From NCBI RefSeq assembly GCF_019104765.1, contig NZ_JAHRXJ010000004.1, forward strand, positions 310,001-374,000: a stretch of 64,000 nt of DNA, read 5' to 3'. Both the position numbers and the translations under genes were made by a program. Positions 42,900 to 51,716 of the stretch are shown here, piece after piece. The notes beneath the pieces were generated by a model. That model was not told the DNA's origin, did not search any database, and saw only the letters and a list, made by a program, of their open reading frames with translations. Origin of the DNA: Synechococcus sp. HK05 (GTDB taxonomy: Bacteria; Cyanobacteriota; Cyanobacteriia; PCC-6307; Cyanobiaceae). The stretch's first letter is position 1. Each line of letters begins with the position of its first letter.

Positions 42900-45150
42900 C
42901 GGTCTGGTTGAGCATCAGGGTCTGGGTGGGGAAGGGAATCTCGATGCCCGCACGGGAGAGGCTGTCGATGATGCGGCGGTTCAGCTCATGCAGGCTGTCT
43001 TCGAAAGCGTCGTGATCGGCTTGGTTCGAGCTGAACTCGACCACATGGTCGTAACTGAAGGCGGCAATGCGCTCTAGCCGGCAGGCATGAAACTGGAGAG
43101 CCGTGTCTTGCTCCACCACCTGCTGCATCAGGGCTGGGATCTGACGCAGCTGCTCCACCGTGGTGCCGTAGGCAATCCCCAGGGCAATTTCGGAGAGCTG
43201 CGCGCGTTCCACCAGCTCCTCCAGATGCACCAAGAGCTGCTCCCGCAGGCTCAGATAGGCCGTCCAACCGTGCAGTTCCACCATCGCAAACACGATCAGG
43301 GCAGGGCTGGAATCATCGGGGCGGCGCTCAAGGGTGACCAGCGGCTCAATCAGTTCGCCGACTCCCCCCACGAGGCGACGACCCTGGCGCAGCAATTCCT
43401 CGAGCTGGAAGGGAGACCAAGCCCCCTCCAGCTGGAGCCGCAGCTCGAGCGCCTGGGTGGGGGGCTGATCGCTCCGCATTCCCCGGCGTGAGTAGTTCAC
43501 GATCGTGGCCTCCTCCGCCACGGAATTGGGGATGGTGACGCGGCTCTCCAGGGTTTGAAGCTCAAGCGAGCGCAGGCCGATCTTGGTGATGTAGCCAAGG
43601 TTCTCGCCCACACGACAAAACTCACCCACCCGCAGGGGGCGATCGGTCTGGATGGAGAGACCGGCAAACAGATTTCCGAGCAATTTGGAGGCACCAAGAC
43701 CGATGGCCAGGCCGGGCACCGCTGAAAACGCCAACACGGTGTTGGCCGGGAGGCCCAACACAATCAACAGCCGGTAGCCCAGGGCCACCGCAGACAGAGC
43801 ACCGATCGCACGGGTGAGCGGCATCACAAAATTGTTGATGCGCTGCAGTTGCAAATTGGAGGTACGTCCACGCACACGCGCCAACAGCTCCGCACTACTG
43901 CGACCAACGGCTTCAAAGAAGTAGAAGACGAAGAAACCAGCGACCACGTACCACACCACATAAAAGAAGTAGGTAGCAATCACCAACGGAAGACCCGTGA
44001 GATTAACCACGTCGTCCACAAAGGTCTTCACCAGGCGCGTCAGCGGCAACAAGGGCATCAGGATCAGGAAGCGCCTCCAGGCCAGGGCGTCAAGATTCCA
44101 GGCCTGTCCCTCCTTCCCGCGGCGGGGTTGATCGCGATAACTGTCGAGCAGCAAGCGAATCAACCAGAAGAGAACGGCCAGAAAAAGCAGTAGAGCCAGA
44201 ACAACACAGGCAATTTGAAAGAGGGTTTGATCATCGATCGGAACTTCCAACACACGCCGCAGCGATAACGGCAACGCCAGATACCAGTCGGGCGGCACGA
44301 GATAACCAGGTGTATAAACGAAGTCCTGGAAGAATTCAGGGGTAGCAAAGGGCTGCTCAACCACCGGATAATCCCGAATCTCGCGGTACATCTCGCGAAT
44401 CCCTGCAACCGTCTCTGCCGAGAACAGATAGTTCTCATTCTCAGGGTGGTCTTCCAGAATGGATGTGAGCGTGATCGCCGTTCCCGGAATACGCCAGGAT
44501 TCAGAGGGACTGGTGCGGCGATCATTGATCGCCTTCATCCCTACGGCATCTGGAATGTCAATCGACTGAAAGCTATGGCTGAATACATAATCGAGCACAT
44601 GTTTCAACTGAATCGCCGCCTCTTCCGCCATGTCGACCCGAACACTTTCCGGAAACGACGACGCATCCAGCGCTTTCACGGCCAGCTGAAACAACAGATC
44701 CGTGTCGGAGATCTGCTCCTCGCGCTCCCTAGCGCTACGGCTGTCCTCAGCGTCTGAACGGGGCCGGCCAAGCTGCTCGGAGCGGCGACCCACCTCAGCC
44801 ATCACGGCATAGAAGTTGAGAAGGGTGTGCCGCGGGCTGTCGCCCACCACCGTGTTGAGCACCACATCCGACCAGGCAGCTGCCGCGCGCTGGAGCTCTG
44901 GATAGAAGGGTTGCTGCTCAATCGGAATCGGCGCCATGGCCAAGCCCGATGGCATCGCTGCCCCAGCAAGCGGCCTGACGGCCAGCGGCGCCGCCTGCAA
45001 GGGTCCAAAGCCCTGCAAAGCGATGCACACCACCGCTGTGAGGGCCAGCAGAAAACGAAATCGAGGCAAGCGAGACCATCGACGCATCACACCGGCAGCA
45101 ACGGAGAAGACTGCGCGCAATCTGCCAAAAGCCGCTGCAAGGCGCTGCAT
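42883..45150 (-). CDS. Large MscS-family mechanosensitive channel
   Basis: A 755-residue protein. A signal-like hydrophobic segment opens it, followed by a 230-residue periplasmic domain, several membrane spans (about 310-470), the MscS pore helix and beta domain (LAIGLGASKLLGNLFAGLSIQTDRPLRVGEFCRVGENLGYITKIGLRSLELQTLESRVTIPNS) and a C-terminal cytoplasmic domain. Opens on membrane tension to release solutes. The stretch from about 43800 to 44800 is noticeably less GC-rich than its neighbours. ATG 45150 is preferred over a TTG at 45168. Confidence 0.88.
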   Translation of the reverse strand: MQRLAAAFGRLRAVFSVAAGVMRRWSRLPRFRFLLALTAVVCIALQGFGPLQAAPLAVRPLAGAAMPSGLAMAPIPIEQQPFYPELQRAAAAWSDVVLNTVVGDSPRHTLLNFYAVMAEVGRRSEQLGRPRSDAEDSRSAREREEQISDTDLLFQLAVKALDASSFPESVRVDMAEEAAIQLKHVLDYVFSHSFQSIDIPDAVGMKAINDRRTSPSESWRIPGTAITLTSILEDHPENENYLFSAETVAGIREMYREIRDYPVVEQPFATPEFFQDFVYTPGYLVPPDWYLALPLSLRRVLEVPIDDQTLFQIACVVLALLLFLAVLFWLIRLLLDSYRDQPRRGKEGQAWNLDALAWRRFLILMPLLPLTRLVKTFVDDVVNLTGLPLVIATYFFYVVWYVVAGFFVFYFFEAVGRSSAELLARVRGRTSNLQLQRINNFVMPLTRAIGALSAVALGYRLLIVLGLPANTVLAFSAVPGLAIGLGASKLLGNLFAGLSIQTDRPLRVGEFCRVGENLGYITKIGLRSLELQTLESRVTIPNSVAEEATIVNYSRRGMRSDQPPTQALELRLQLEGAWSPFQLEELLRQGRRLVGGVGELIEPLVTLERRPDDSSPALIVFAMVELHGWTAYLSLREQLLVHLEELVERAQLSEIALGIAYGTTVEQLRQIPALMQQVVEQDTALQFHACRLERIAAFSYDHVVEFSSNQADHDAFEDSLHELNRRIIDSLSRAGIEIPFPTQTLMLNQTDAAHA

Positions 45151-45168
45151 AGCGCAACATCCACGCAA

Positions 45169-45251
45169 TTAACCCCGCCAGTAGTGGCAACGGCTGCTTG
45201 CAGCCCCCACCAGTGGCGTTATGGTTCGGGCACTGTTTAGACCTGCCGCAC
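45169..45251 (+). promoter_or_regulatory. nrdJ leader with B12-box-like AGACCTGCC
   Basis: The intergenic region between mscS and nrdJ. GGCTGC-TT-GCAGCC (45192-45205) is a perfect short hairpin. AGACCTGCC at 45239-45247 equals the 3' part of the cobalamin-riboswitch B12 box, just before the GTG start. The 5' part of the box and the other conserved riboswitch parts are not clear, so a riboswitch is only a possibility. Confidence 0.3.
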
Positions 45252-47594
45252 GTGACCCTGTCAGTACCTGGACCCACCGCTGCCGCCATGGGCGAGCCCC
45301 TCAAGGGACCCAGACCTGACTTCCCAGCCACGGCGCCTGCGGCCAACCCGGTTTTCTATCGCACCTATTCCCGCAAAACCGCCAGCGGCCGCGAGAGTTG
45401 GCAGCAGGTGGCCGAGCGCAACCTCGAGGGCCTGCGCAAGCTGGGCCACCTCAATGCCGACGAAGTGGAGCTGCTGCGCCGCATGCAGCTCGAGCAGAAG
45501 GCCCTGCCCTCCGGCCGCTGGCTCTGGATCGGCGGCACTCCCTGGATCGAACAGAGCGAAAACTTCTCTGGTTCTTACAACTGCACCTCCACCAACCTGG
45601 TGGATTGGGAAGCCTTCGGTCTGATGATGGACCTGGCGATGATGGGGTGTGGCACGGGCGCCATCATTGAGCCGCACCTGATCAGCCGCCTGCCGGTGGT
45701 GCGGAATCAGCTGTCGATCCAAGCGGTGAGCGACATCGGCGCCACTCCCGCCGGCCAGCGTCAGGAGCACACCAGCCATCGCATCGAAGGCCAGCAGGTT
45801 TTCATCAAGGTGGGCGACACCCGCCGCGGCTGGGTGGACAGCTACCAGCTGCTGCTCGAGCTCTGCAGCGATGAGCGCTTCGATGCCGAGGCACCCATTG
45901 AGATCCATGTAGACCTCGCCGATGTGCGCCCCGTGGGCGAAACCCTCAAGGGTTTCGGCGGCATGGCCAACCCGGTGAAGCTGAAGGATCTCTACGGCCG
46001 CGTGGCCCAGATCCTGGGCAAAGCCCAGGGACGGCAGCTCACCTCAGTGGAGTGCTGCCTGCTGATCGATGAAGCGGCCGTGACGATCGTGGCCGGCAAC
46101 ATCCGCCGCAGCGCCGGCATGCGCCAGTTCGCCGCCGACGATCTCTCCGCCGCTGGTGCCAAAGAAAACCTCTGGCAGCAGGACAGCGAGGGCAACTGGC
46201 GCATCGACCCCGAGCGCGATGCCCTGCGCATGGCGAACCACACCCGTGTGTTCCACACCCGCCCCGATCGGGCCACGGTGCTGGAGGCGGTAACCAAGCA
46301 GTTCCACTCCGGCGAAGGCGCCATCCAGTTCGCCCCGGAGGCGATCGCCCGCTCCAACGCCGACCTGCTCCACACCCCCGAGCTGCGGGCTGAATTCATC
46401 GAGATCTATTGCGACCAAGGCCGTGAGGAAGCCGGCCGCTGGCTCACCACCCACCACAGCGAGATCAGCTCAGCCGAGCTGGAGCATCGCCTCGGCCGCT
46501 ACGGCCTCAACCCCTGCGGCGAGATCCTCGGCGCCGACTTCCACTGCAACCTGGCCGAGGTGCACCTCAACCGCATCGACCCCGATGATCTGGTGGCCCA
46601 AGAAGAGGCCTTCACAGCCGGTGGCCTGGCCGTGGCCTGCCTGCTGAACCACCGCTTTGAGGTGGAGCGCTACCGCCAGAGCCGTTCCTGGGATCCGATC
46701 GTGGGCGTGAGCTTCACCGGCCTTTTCGACTTCTTCGTGCACGCCTTCGGCACCCCCTGGCTGCAGTGGTGGGAAGCCGGTCGCCCCGAGACCGAAGAAG
46801 GCCGCAGCTTCAAGGCGAAGGAGGCGGAGTATCTGAGCCGCTGGAAGGAGATCGTGAACAAGGCCGTGTGGGATTACTGCGATCGCCACGGCCTGCGCCG
46901 CCCCAACCGCTGCACCACCGTGCAACCCGCCGGCACCAAGAGCCTGCTCACCGGCGCCTCCCCCGGCTGGCACCCCCCCAAGGCGCAGCGCTTCATCCGC
47001 CGCATCACCTTCCGCAAGAACGATCCGGTGGCACTCGCCTGCATGGACTACGGCTACACGATCGTGCCGTCGCAGAGCGATAAGGACGAGCAGGGTCGCC
47101 TGCTGAACGATCCGTTTGATCCCCGCTGCACCGAGTGGCTGGTGGAGATCCCCACCGAAGTGAGCTGGGCCAACATCCCCGGCGCCGATGCGGTGGAGAT
47201 CAACAACTTCTCCGCCATGGCCCAGTTCGACTTCTACATGCAGGTGCAGCAGCACTACACGGCCCACAACACCTCAGCCACCGTGGAGTTCCGCGAGCAC
47301 GAAATCGAGCCCCTCACCGATGCGATCCACACCGCGATCGACAAAGGCCAGGGCTACATCTCCGCTGCGCTGCTGGCGCGCTTCGATGCCAACGCCACCT
47401 TCCCGCGCCTGCCGTTTGAGCCCATCGATCACGCCACCTACGAGCAACTGCAAAGTGAGGTGGTGAGCCGCCGCCGCACCAGCGACTTCTTCGAAGCCCT
47501 GCAGCGCTACGACGGCGGCGAACTGATGGAAGCCGGCCCCGCCGGCTGCGACTCCGACAAGTGCCTGCTGCCGCTGGCCAAGCCGGAGAACTGA
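45252..47594 (+). CDS. nrdJ: Adenosylcobalamin-dependent ribonucleotide reductase, class II
   Basis: Monomeric B12-dependent reductase of 780 residues making deoxyribonucleotides without an oxygen-dependent radical. The thiyl-radical loop NPCGEI is in LNPCGEILGADFHCNLAEVHL, and the partner cysteine is in NCTSTNLV. The C-terminal redox pair is in GCDSDKC. It resembles the Lactobacillus RTPR type. Start GTG 45252 (MTLSVPGPTA); ATG 45288 is an alternative. Confidence 0.95.
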   Translation: MTLSVPGPTAAAMGEPLKGPRPDFPATAPAANPVFYRTYSRKTASGRESWQQVAERNLEGLRKLGHLNADEVELLRRMQLEQKALPSGRWLWIGGTPWIEQSENFSGSYNCTSTNLVDWEAFGLMMDLAMMGCGTGAIIEPHLISRLPVVRNQLSIQAVSDIGATPAGQRQEHTSHRIEGQQVFIKVGDTRRGWVDSYQLLLELCSDERFDAEAPIEIHVDLADVRPVGETLKGFGGMANPVKLKDLYGRVAQILGKAQGRQLTSVECCLLIDEAAVTIVAGNIRRSAGMRQFAADDLSAAGAKENLWQQDSEGNWRIDPERDALRMANHTRVFHTRPDRATVLEAVTKQFHSGEGAIQFAPEAIARSNADLLHTPELRAEFIEIYCDQGREEAGRWLTTHHSEISSAELEHRLGRYGLNPCGEILGADFHCNLAEVHLNRIDPDDLVAQEEAFTAGGLAVACLLNHRFEVERYRQSRSWDPIVGVSFTGLFDFFVHAFGTPWLQWWEAGRPETEEGRSFKAKEAEYLSRWKEIVNKAVWDYCDRHGLRRPNRCTTVQPAGTKSLLTGASPGWHPPKAQRFIRRITFRKNDPVALACMDYGYTIVPSQSDKDEQGRLLNDPFDPRCTEWLVEIPTEVSWANIPGADAVEINNFSAMAQFDFYMQVQQHYTAHNTSATVEFREHEIEPLTDAIHTAIDKGQGYISAALLARFDANATFPRLPFEPIDHATYEQLQSEVVSRRRTSDFFEALQRYDGGELMEAGPAGCDSDKCLLPLAKPEN

Positions 47595-47602
47595 TCGCAG
47601 GG

Positions 47603-47983
47603 GTGAGCACGTTGCTCCGCATCGGGCCAGCCCTGCTGCTGGCCCTTCATCTGCCTACCGGACTGGCGGCTGAACCATCGGCGAAACCTGAGGCATCAGC
47701 GGCCGATGGGCTCGGCGCTGCCTTTACAGCCCTGAACCGCTGCAGCGCAACCCGAACGCAAGACAGCTGCCTGGCAGCCAAGAGTGCACTGGAGGCTCTG
47801 ATCCGCCAGGAGGAATCGCCCGATGCACGGCTGAGCCGCCCCCGCTGCCTGGGGGCACTCACCCATGTGGAAACGGTGCTGGCTGCGTTTCGCTGGCGGC
47901 TCGAGAACAGCGCCAACCTGCAGAGCGTGATCGATGCGGCAACGGTGCAGTGCACCGATCCCTCAGCGACTGTCGGCCAGTAG
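47603..47983 (+). CDS. Small exported hypothetical protein
   Basis: A 126-residue protein with a signal peptide (MSTLLRIGPALLLALHLPTGLAAEP, cut after LAA). The mature part has five cysteines (RCSATRTQDSCLAAK, RCLG, VQC), suggesting disulfides, and is helical. Starts with GTG 47603, 8 bases after nrdJ. The end overlaps the next minus-strand small gene by 21 bases. Confidence 0.7.
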   Translation: MSTLLRIGPALLLALHLPTGLAAEPSAKPEASAADGLGAAFTALNRCSATRTQDSCLAAKSALEALIRQEESPDARLSRPRCLGALTHVETVLAAFRWRLENSANLQSVIDAATVQCTDPSATVGQ

Positions 47984-48127
47984 ATCAAGGGCGATGGCGA
48001 GCTGCTCCAGCAGCTCGCAGCAGCGCTCGTAGTGCAGCTCGGGCGCCAGGCTCACCGGCAGGGTTTCGATCAAATCAGCCAGCTCCCGCGTGCGCAGGGC
48101 GAGCAGGTTGGTGGAGAGAACAGCCAT
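47963..48127 (-). CDS. Small helical protein (54 residues)
   Basis: The sequence begins MAVLSTNLLALRTRELADLI and includes ELHYERCCELLEQLAIALDLL. It forms two amphipathic helices. Start ATG 48127. The last 21 bases overlap the convergent exported protein. Not recognised, but the regular leucine pattern and codon usage look real. Confidence 0.55.
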   Translation of the reverse strand: MAVLSTNLLALRTRELADLIETLPVSLAPELHYERCCELLEQLAIALDLLADSR

Positions 48128-48252
48128 GGCAGCAACGACAACCCCAGAGGCGCCACCCCAAGCTTGAATTGCGATCTCATGAGTCCCGAACGAGATCAGC
48201 CAGGGGTTGCCGGTCGTGAGACACTCTCCTTGGCCCATTGGGTCGGCCCCCT

Positions 48253-48337
48253 GGAGAGGTGGTCGAGTGGTTGATGGCTCCGGTCTTGAAAACCGGCGAA
48301 GTGAAAGCTTCCGTGGGTTCGAATCCCACCCTCTCCG
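48253..48337 (+). tRNA. tRNA-Ser (anticodon UGA)
   Basis: An 85-nt class II tRNA. Acceptor stem GGAGAGG pairs with CCTCTCC and the discriminator is G. The anticodon loop contains CTTGAAA with TGA anticodon (reads UCA/UCG and related codons), flanked by a CCGGT/ACCGG stem. A long variable arm (GCGAAGTGAAAGCTTC) and T-arm GTGGGTTCGAATCCCAC follow. CCA is not encoded. Confidence 0.95.
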
Positions 48338-48699
48338 CTTCAATGTCAGCTCGAGTTCCCAAGCACAGCGAGGGCACTCGGGCTTTTTGTTGCTGCACAT
48401 CCGGATCAGCCAAAGCAGCCTGGCGTGCGTGAACGAGCGGCTTCTCTGGCGCTGCCGGCACCCAATGCAAAGCACGCCGGCACGAGCCGCCGTGCCCCCT
48501 GGCAACACGCGGCCGTAGGCCGTGTCGTGCCACTCGCGGCTGAGATTGGCGGAATTTGAATCTTGCCGAATCCACTGCCATGGGCCAGTGAGATCAGAAA
48601 GTCTTCAGATTCGCCTCAGGTTCCCGCCGCCTGAGTGCAGCCGTTGACACACCAGCACCCGCTGCGGCGCGGTTGCATGGGCGTGGTATTCACCCCTGT
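48338..48699. other. Intergenic region after tRNA-Ser
   Basis: A 362-base stretch without a convincing gene. It holds a probable terminator at 48361-48386. The rest has scattered frames that look like chance. TTGACA at 48644-48649 resembles a -35 box but no good -10 lies 16-18 bases on. Confidence 0.55.
48361..48386 (+). terminator. Probable terminator after tRNA-Ser
   Basis: AAGC ... CGAG-GGCA-CTCG ... GCTT with a small bulge, followed by TTTTTG. Located about 25 bases after the tRNA. Confidence 0.5.
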
Positions 48700-48897
48700 A
48701 TGGCCTACGAACCCGGAACGACCGATTGCCGCGTGCTGATCGACAGCAAGGCCCAGATCGAGGCGATCCTGCTCAACCTCGCCAAGCTGGAGCACACCGA
48801 ACACATCCGCCAGCAGTTGGTGGCTGTGCACAACCAGCTGGAGGGGCTGCACGAGCTCAGGCGCCAGAAGCGCAGCGCCAGCCTCAGTGCCGCCTGA
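48700..48897 (+). CDS. Small helical hypothetical protein
   Basis: A 65-residue protein: MAYEPGTTDCRVLIDSKAQI and then a helix-rich stretch with LAKLEHTEHIRQQLVAVHNQLEGLHELRRQKR. The helix looks like a coiled coil. Start ATG 48700. Not recognised; probably a conserved picocyanobacterial microprotein. Confidence 0.65.
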   Translation: MAYEPGTTDCRVLIDSKAQIEAILLNLAKLEHTEHIRQQLVAVHNQLEGLHELRRQKRSASLSAA

Positions 48898-48930
48898 TCC
48901 AGCTCAGGCCAGGCCGCTTAGGCTCACGCG

Positions 48931-49044
48931 ATGATCTTTGACAACGACAAGCGGCCGGCCTGGCTCAACTGGCTGTTTCTTGCCATCTTCCTCTGGTCGA
49001 GCTGGCAGCTGGCTGGCATGTGGTTCAGCCAGCTTCACGGGTAG
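48931..49044 (+). CDS. 37-residue single-span membrane protein
   Basis: Begins MIFDNDKRPAWLNWLFLAIF and continues LWSSWQLAGMWFSQLHG. One tryptophan-rich hydrophobic helix after a charged N-terminus. Its last 10 bases overlap the convergent ppk2 gene. Candidate small membrane subunit, not identified. Confidence 0.5.
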   Translation: MIFDNDKRPAWLNWLFLAIFLWSSWQLAGMWFSQLHG

Positions 49045-49838
49045 GCGTTCGGCACGAAGAACTGCTCGTTGATCGGCGGCCGCTTGTAGCCCTTGGCGCT
49101 GCGGCGCGGGGGCAGCTTCTGGGCCGGTGGGGTCATGTCTTCGTAGGGCACCTTGCTGAGCAGGTGCCGGATGCAGTTAAGTCGTGCCCGGCGTTTGTCG
49201 TCGGCCTCCACCGTGAACCAGGGGGCTTCGGGGATGTTGGTGTGGGCGAACATCTCATCCTTCGCCCGAGAGAACTCCAACCAGCGATCGCGCGACTGCA
49301 GATCCATCGGGCTGAGCTTCCAGCGCCGTGCCGGATCATCGATGCGGGCCTGAAAGCGTGCCTCCTGTTCAGCATCGCTTACGGAAAACCAATACTTGAG
49401 CAGCACGATCCCGGAGCGCACCAACATCCGCTCGAATTCCGGGCACGACTGCTCAAATTCCCGCAGCTCCGCTTCGCTGCAGAAGCCCATCACCCGCTCC
49501 ACGCCGGCGCGGTTGTACCAGCTGCGATCAAACAGCACAATCTCCCCGCCTGACGGGAAGTGCTCCACGTAGCGCTGGAAATACCACTGACTGCGCTGCT
49601 GATCGCTCGGCGTACCGAGGGCCACCACCCGGCATCCGCGGGGATTGAGCGGTTCGGTGATGCATTTGATCGTGCCGCCCTTGCCGGCGGCATCACGGCC
49701 TTCAAACAGCACCATCAGGCGAAAGCCGGTGGCCTTCACCCAGTACTGCATCTTCACCAGCTCCACCTGCAGCCGCGCCAGCTCCTGGTCGTAGAGCTTG
49801 CGCTTCAGGCGGGGGCGGCTGGCGTCATCGCCCGTCAT
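49035..49838 (-). CDS. ppk2: Polyphosphate kinase 2
   Basis: Uses polyphosphate to phosphorylate nucleotides (GDP or ADP). The 267-residue protein has Walker A GRDAAGKGGT (47-56), the lid region (YFQRYVEHFPSGGEIVLFDRSWYNRAGVERVMGF) and the Walker B-like DRSWYN. Single-domain PPK2. Overlaps the next upstream gene by 4 bases. Confidence 0.92.
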   Translation of the reverse strand: MTGDDASRPRLKRKLYDQELARLQVELVKMQYWVKATGFRLMVLFEGRDAAGKGGTIKCITEPLNPRGCRVVALGTPSDQQRSQWYFQRYVEHFPSGGEIVLFDRSWYNRAGVERVMGFCSEAELREFEQSCPEFERMLVRSGIVLLKYWFSVSDAEQEARFQARIDDPARRWKLSPMDLQSRDRWLEFSRAKDEMFAHTNIPEAPWFTVEADDKRRARLNCIRHLLSKVPYEDMTPPAQKLPPRRSAKGYKRPPINEQFFVPNAYP

Positions 49839-50236
49839 CGCCGCAGGTTCCCTTTGCTGGGTTTGGGTGGTTCGGCAACCAGCAACGCCCGCACCAGACG
49901 CACCAATCCAGCCACCAACAGCAGCAGCGCCGAGAGCGCCAAGGCCACCAGCACCAACACAGCCAGCAGCTGCAACACACCCATCAACAGCTGCGAGAGC
50001 CCACCGATCAGGTGGCCGATGGCGGTGCTGATCAAGAGCAGGCTGTCGAGATCGATCAGCTCGGGCAGCTGCAGCAGCAGCACGAGCAAACCCACCCCCG
50101 CCGCCATCAGCAGCATCGCTTCGAGGATGCGACGCGGCCGTGGCGGCCGGCGCCGTTTGCGGAACACGGCCCGCGGTGGATCCGGGGGCTGGCTGCGCCC
50201 CCCCCGCACCACCTGCAGCCCGCGGCGACGGCTCAT
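49835..50236 (-). CDS. Membrane protein of unknown function
   Basis: A 133-residue protein with a basic N-terminus (MSRRRGLQVVRGGRSQPP... RKRRRPPRPRR) and three hydrophobic stretches after residue 40. Starts at ATG 50236, overlapping the upstream gene stop, and its end overlaps ppk2 (ATGA). Linked to ppk2 by translational coupling; function unknown. Confidence 0.7.
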   Translation of the reverse strand: MSRRRGLQVVRGGRSQPPDPPRAVFRKRRRPPRPRRILEAMLLMAAGVGLLVLLLQLPELIDLDSLLLISTAIGHLIGGLSQLLMGVLQLLAVLVLVALALSALLLLVAGLVRLVRALLVAEPPKPSKGNLRR

Positions 50237-50481
50237 GACTCGATCCGGTATCCGGCTCCCCGCATCCAACGCTCGAACTCCACCAGCACCAGCTCGTTGG
50301 GGCAATCCACGAGGCTCAGATCACCCACGCTGCAGTCGCCCTGCCCGCCGTGATGGAGCGACAGGTGGAATTGATCGCCACTGAGCCCGCACACTTCCGG
50401 ATCGCTGCGCACCACCACATCGAGGCAAGCCCCAAGCCGGGTCACACGACGACGCAGTTCAGGCCAGCTCAAGTCGCTCAT
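50233..50481 (-). CDS. Small hypothetical protein
   Basis: An 82-residue protein with three or four cysteines (ACLDVVV, EVCGL, DCSVGDLSLVDC) and conserved-looking aromatic end (FERWMRGAGYRIES). First gene of the small operon with the membrane protein and ppk2. Not recognised. Confidence 0.65.
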   Translation of the reverse strand: MSDLSWPELRRRVTRLGACLDVVVRSDPEVCGLSGDQFHLSLHHGGQGDCSVGDLSLVDCPNELVLVEFERWMRGAGYRIES

Positions 50482-50518
50482 TGCGGTCGGGTCAAGTGTG
50501 GTGGGGAATGGGGTGGCG

Positions 50519-51115
50519 TCAACCGCCGCGCGTGGGAGTGCTCACCGCCGCCGGCGCACTGGCAGGTGGCTTGGGCGTAGGCAGCAGGGAGGCCAGAGCA
50601 GCCGCCACCAACAGCGCGGCAATCCCCGTGAGCGGTGCCGCCACCCGGCGGGCCAAGGGCAAACGGTGGCGCAGCTCCGAACGCCGCAGCGGAAGCGGCG
50701 CTGGCCACTCGAGGGGCACCGCGATCTGCGGATCGAGCTGCAGGCGATCGAGGCAACGCACCAGATCGCTCAGCTCCGCATCGTCGAGGGGCAGGCGCAG
50801 GGGCGGGGTATTGGGCTGGCTGCTGCGCAGCTCCAGCTCGTGGTGGCCCTCCAGCGGGCGGATGGCCACGGGCACCTCCGCTGTGCCCTGGGGCCGGGCT
50901 ATGCCGCTGATCAGGCCGCGGGCATAGGGGAGCACCACATTGAGCAGAGCCTGCAGGTGATCGCGCTGGCCTTCCAGCTCGGTTTTGCCGGCCAGGGCGA
51001 GACTGAAGCCGGTGAGGATGCCGATGGTCTGGCTGCTCTGGCCGGCGGAGAGATCCGGCAACCCTTCCAGCACAAGCCGGCAGCTGGTTTGTTCGTAGCG
51101 GCTGGTGAGTTTCAT
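50519..51115 (-). CDS. DUF4335 family protein
   Basis: A 198-residue protein: a soluble N-terminal domain ([19 protein letters not shown]...[36 protein letters not shown]) and one membrane span near residue 160-178. Recognised, from memory, as DUF4335, found next to DUF3038 in cyanobacteria. Starts at ATG 51115, 25 bases after the DUF3038 stop. Confidence 0.78.
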   Translation of the reverse strand: MKLTSRYEQTSCRLVLEGLPDLSAGQSSQTIGILTGFSLALAGKTELEGQRDHLQALLNVVLPYARGLISGIARPQGTAEVPVAIRPLEGHHELELRSSQPNTPPLRLPLDDAELSDLVRCLDRLQLDPQIAVPLEWPAPLPLRRSELRHRLPLARRVAAPLTGIAALLVAAALASLLPTPKPPASAPAAVSTPTRGG

Positions 51116-51140
51116 CGCAGGAGGAGAGTCGTGCTGCGGA

Positions 51141-51677
51141 TCACGCCGCTGCGTCCATCAAGCTGGCCTTCAGCCGTGCAAAACCGCCCGGGCCGGCACT
51201 GAGGGCCATGGTTTGGATCAGCTCGCGGCAGAGCTCAGGGCCTTCCTGGGGATCGAGCAGGCGCTGCACGCCGCCGCGGCGGGGATTGAAGCGCTCCTTC
51301 AGCAGCTCCTGCAGGCGGCCGCGGAACAGGGCCCAACGCTGCTCACTCAGCTGGGGCGGTTCCGCAGAGGAGAGCAAGCTGCGCAGCATCGGGTAGAGGC
51401 GATCCGCGAGCGCATTGAGGATGCGGATCAGGCCATCGGCTTCGGCTTCGCTGATGGGATCGCGGCGGGTGGTGCGCCGCAGCGGGTTGCTGCAACGGCG
51501 TTTCCAGAGTTCCACCCGGTTGGGGAACAACGCGGTGAGCCCCATCTCTTCGCTCAGCCACACCATCGCCTCACCGCCATTGAGGTCGAGCGCTTCAGCG
51601 GAGAGCAGCAACAGATCGAGCCGCTCCAGACCCCGCCGGGAGAGCGAGCGCTGGGGGGGCAGAGGAGCATCAGCCAT
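51141..51677 (-). CDS. DUF3038 family protein
   Basis: A 178-residue soluble protein: [24 protein letters not shown] near the start, then [17 protein letters not shown] and [11 protein letters not shown]. Matches the cyanobacterial DUF3038 family. Paired with DUF4335, and divergent from apt with 39 bases between. Function unknown. Confidence 0.8.
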   Translation of the reverse strand: MADAPLPPQRSLSRRGLERLDLLLLSAEALDLNGGEAMVWLSEEMGLTALFPNRVELWKRRCSNPLRRTTRRDPISEAEADGLIRILNALADRLYPMLRSLLSSAEPPQLSEQRWALFRGRLQELLKERFNPRRGGVQRLLDPQEGPELCRELIQTMALSAGPGGFARLKASLMDAAA

Positions 51678-51716
51678 GGCTGCGATACTGCCAGCTGCGC
51701 ACCCGATCCGTCGACC

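Noticed and set aside
48207-48518. Frames on both strands across tRNA-Ser
   Set aside because: They run through the tRNA and its terminator and have no recognisable protein features.
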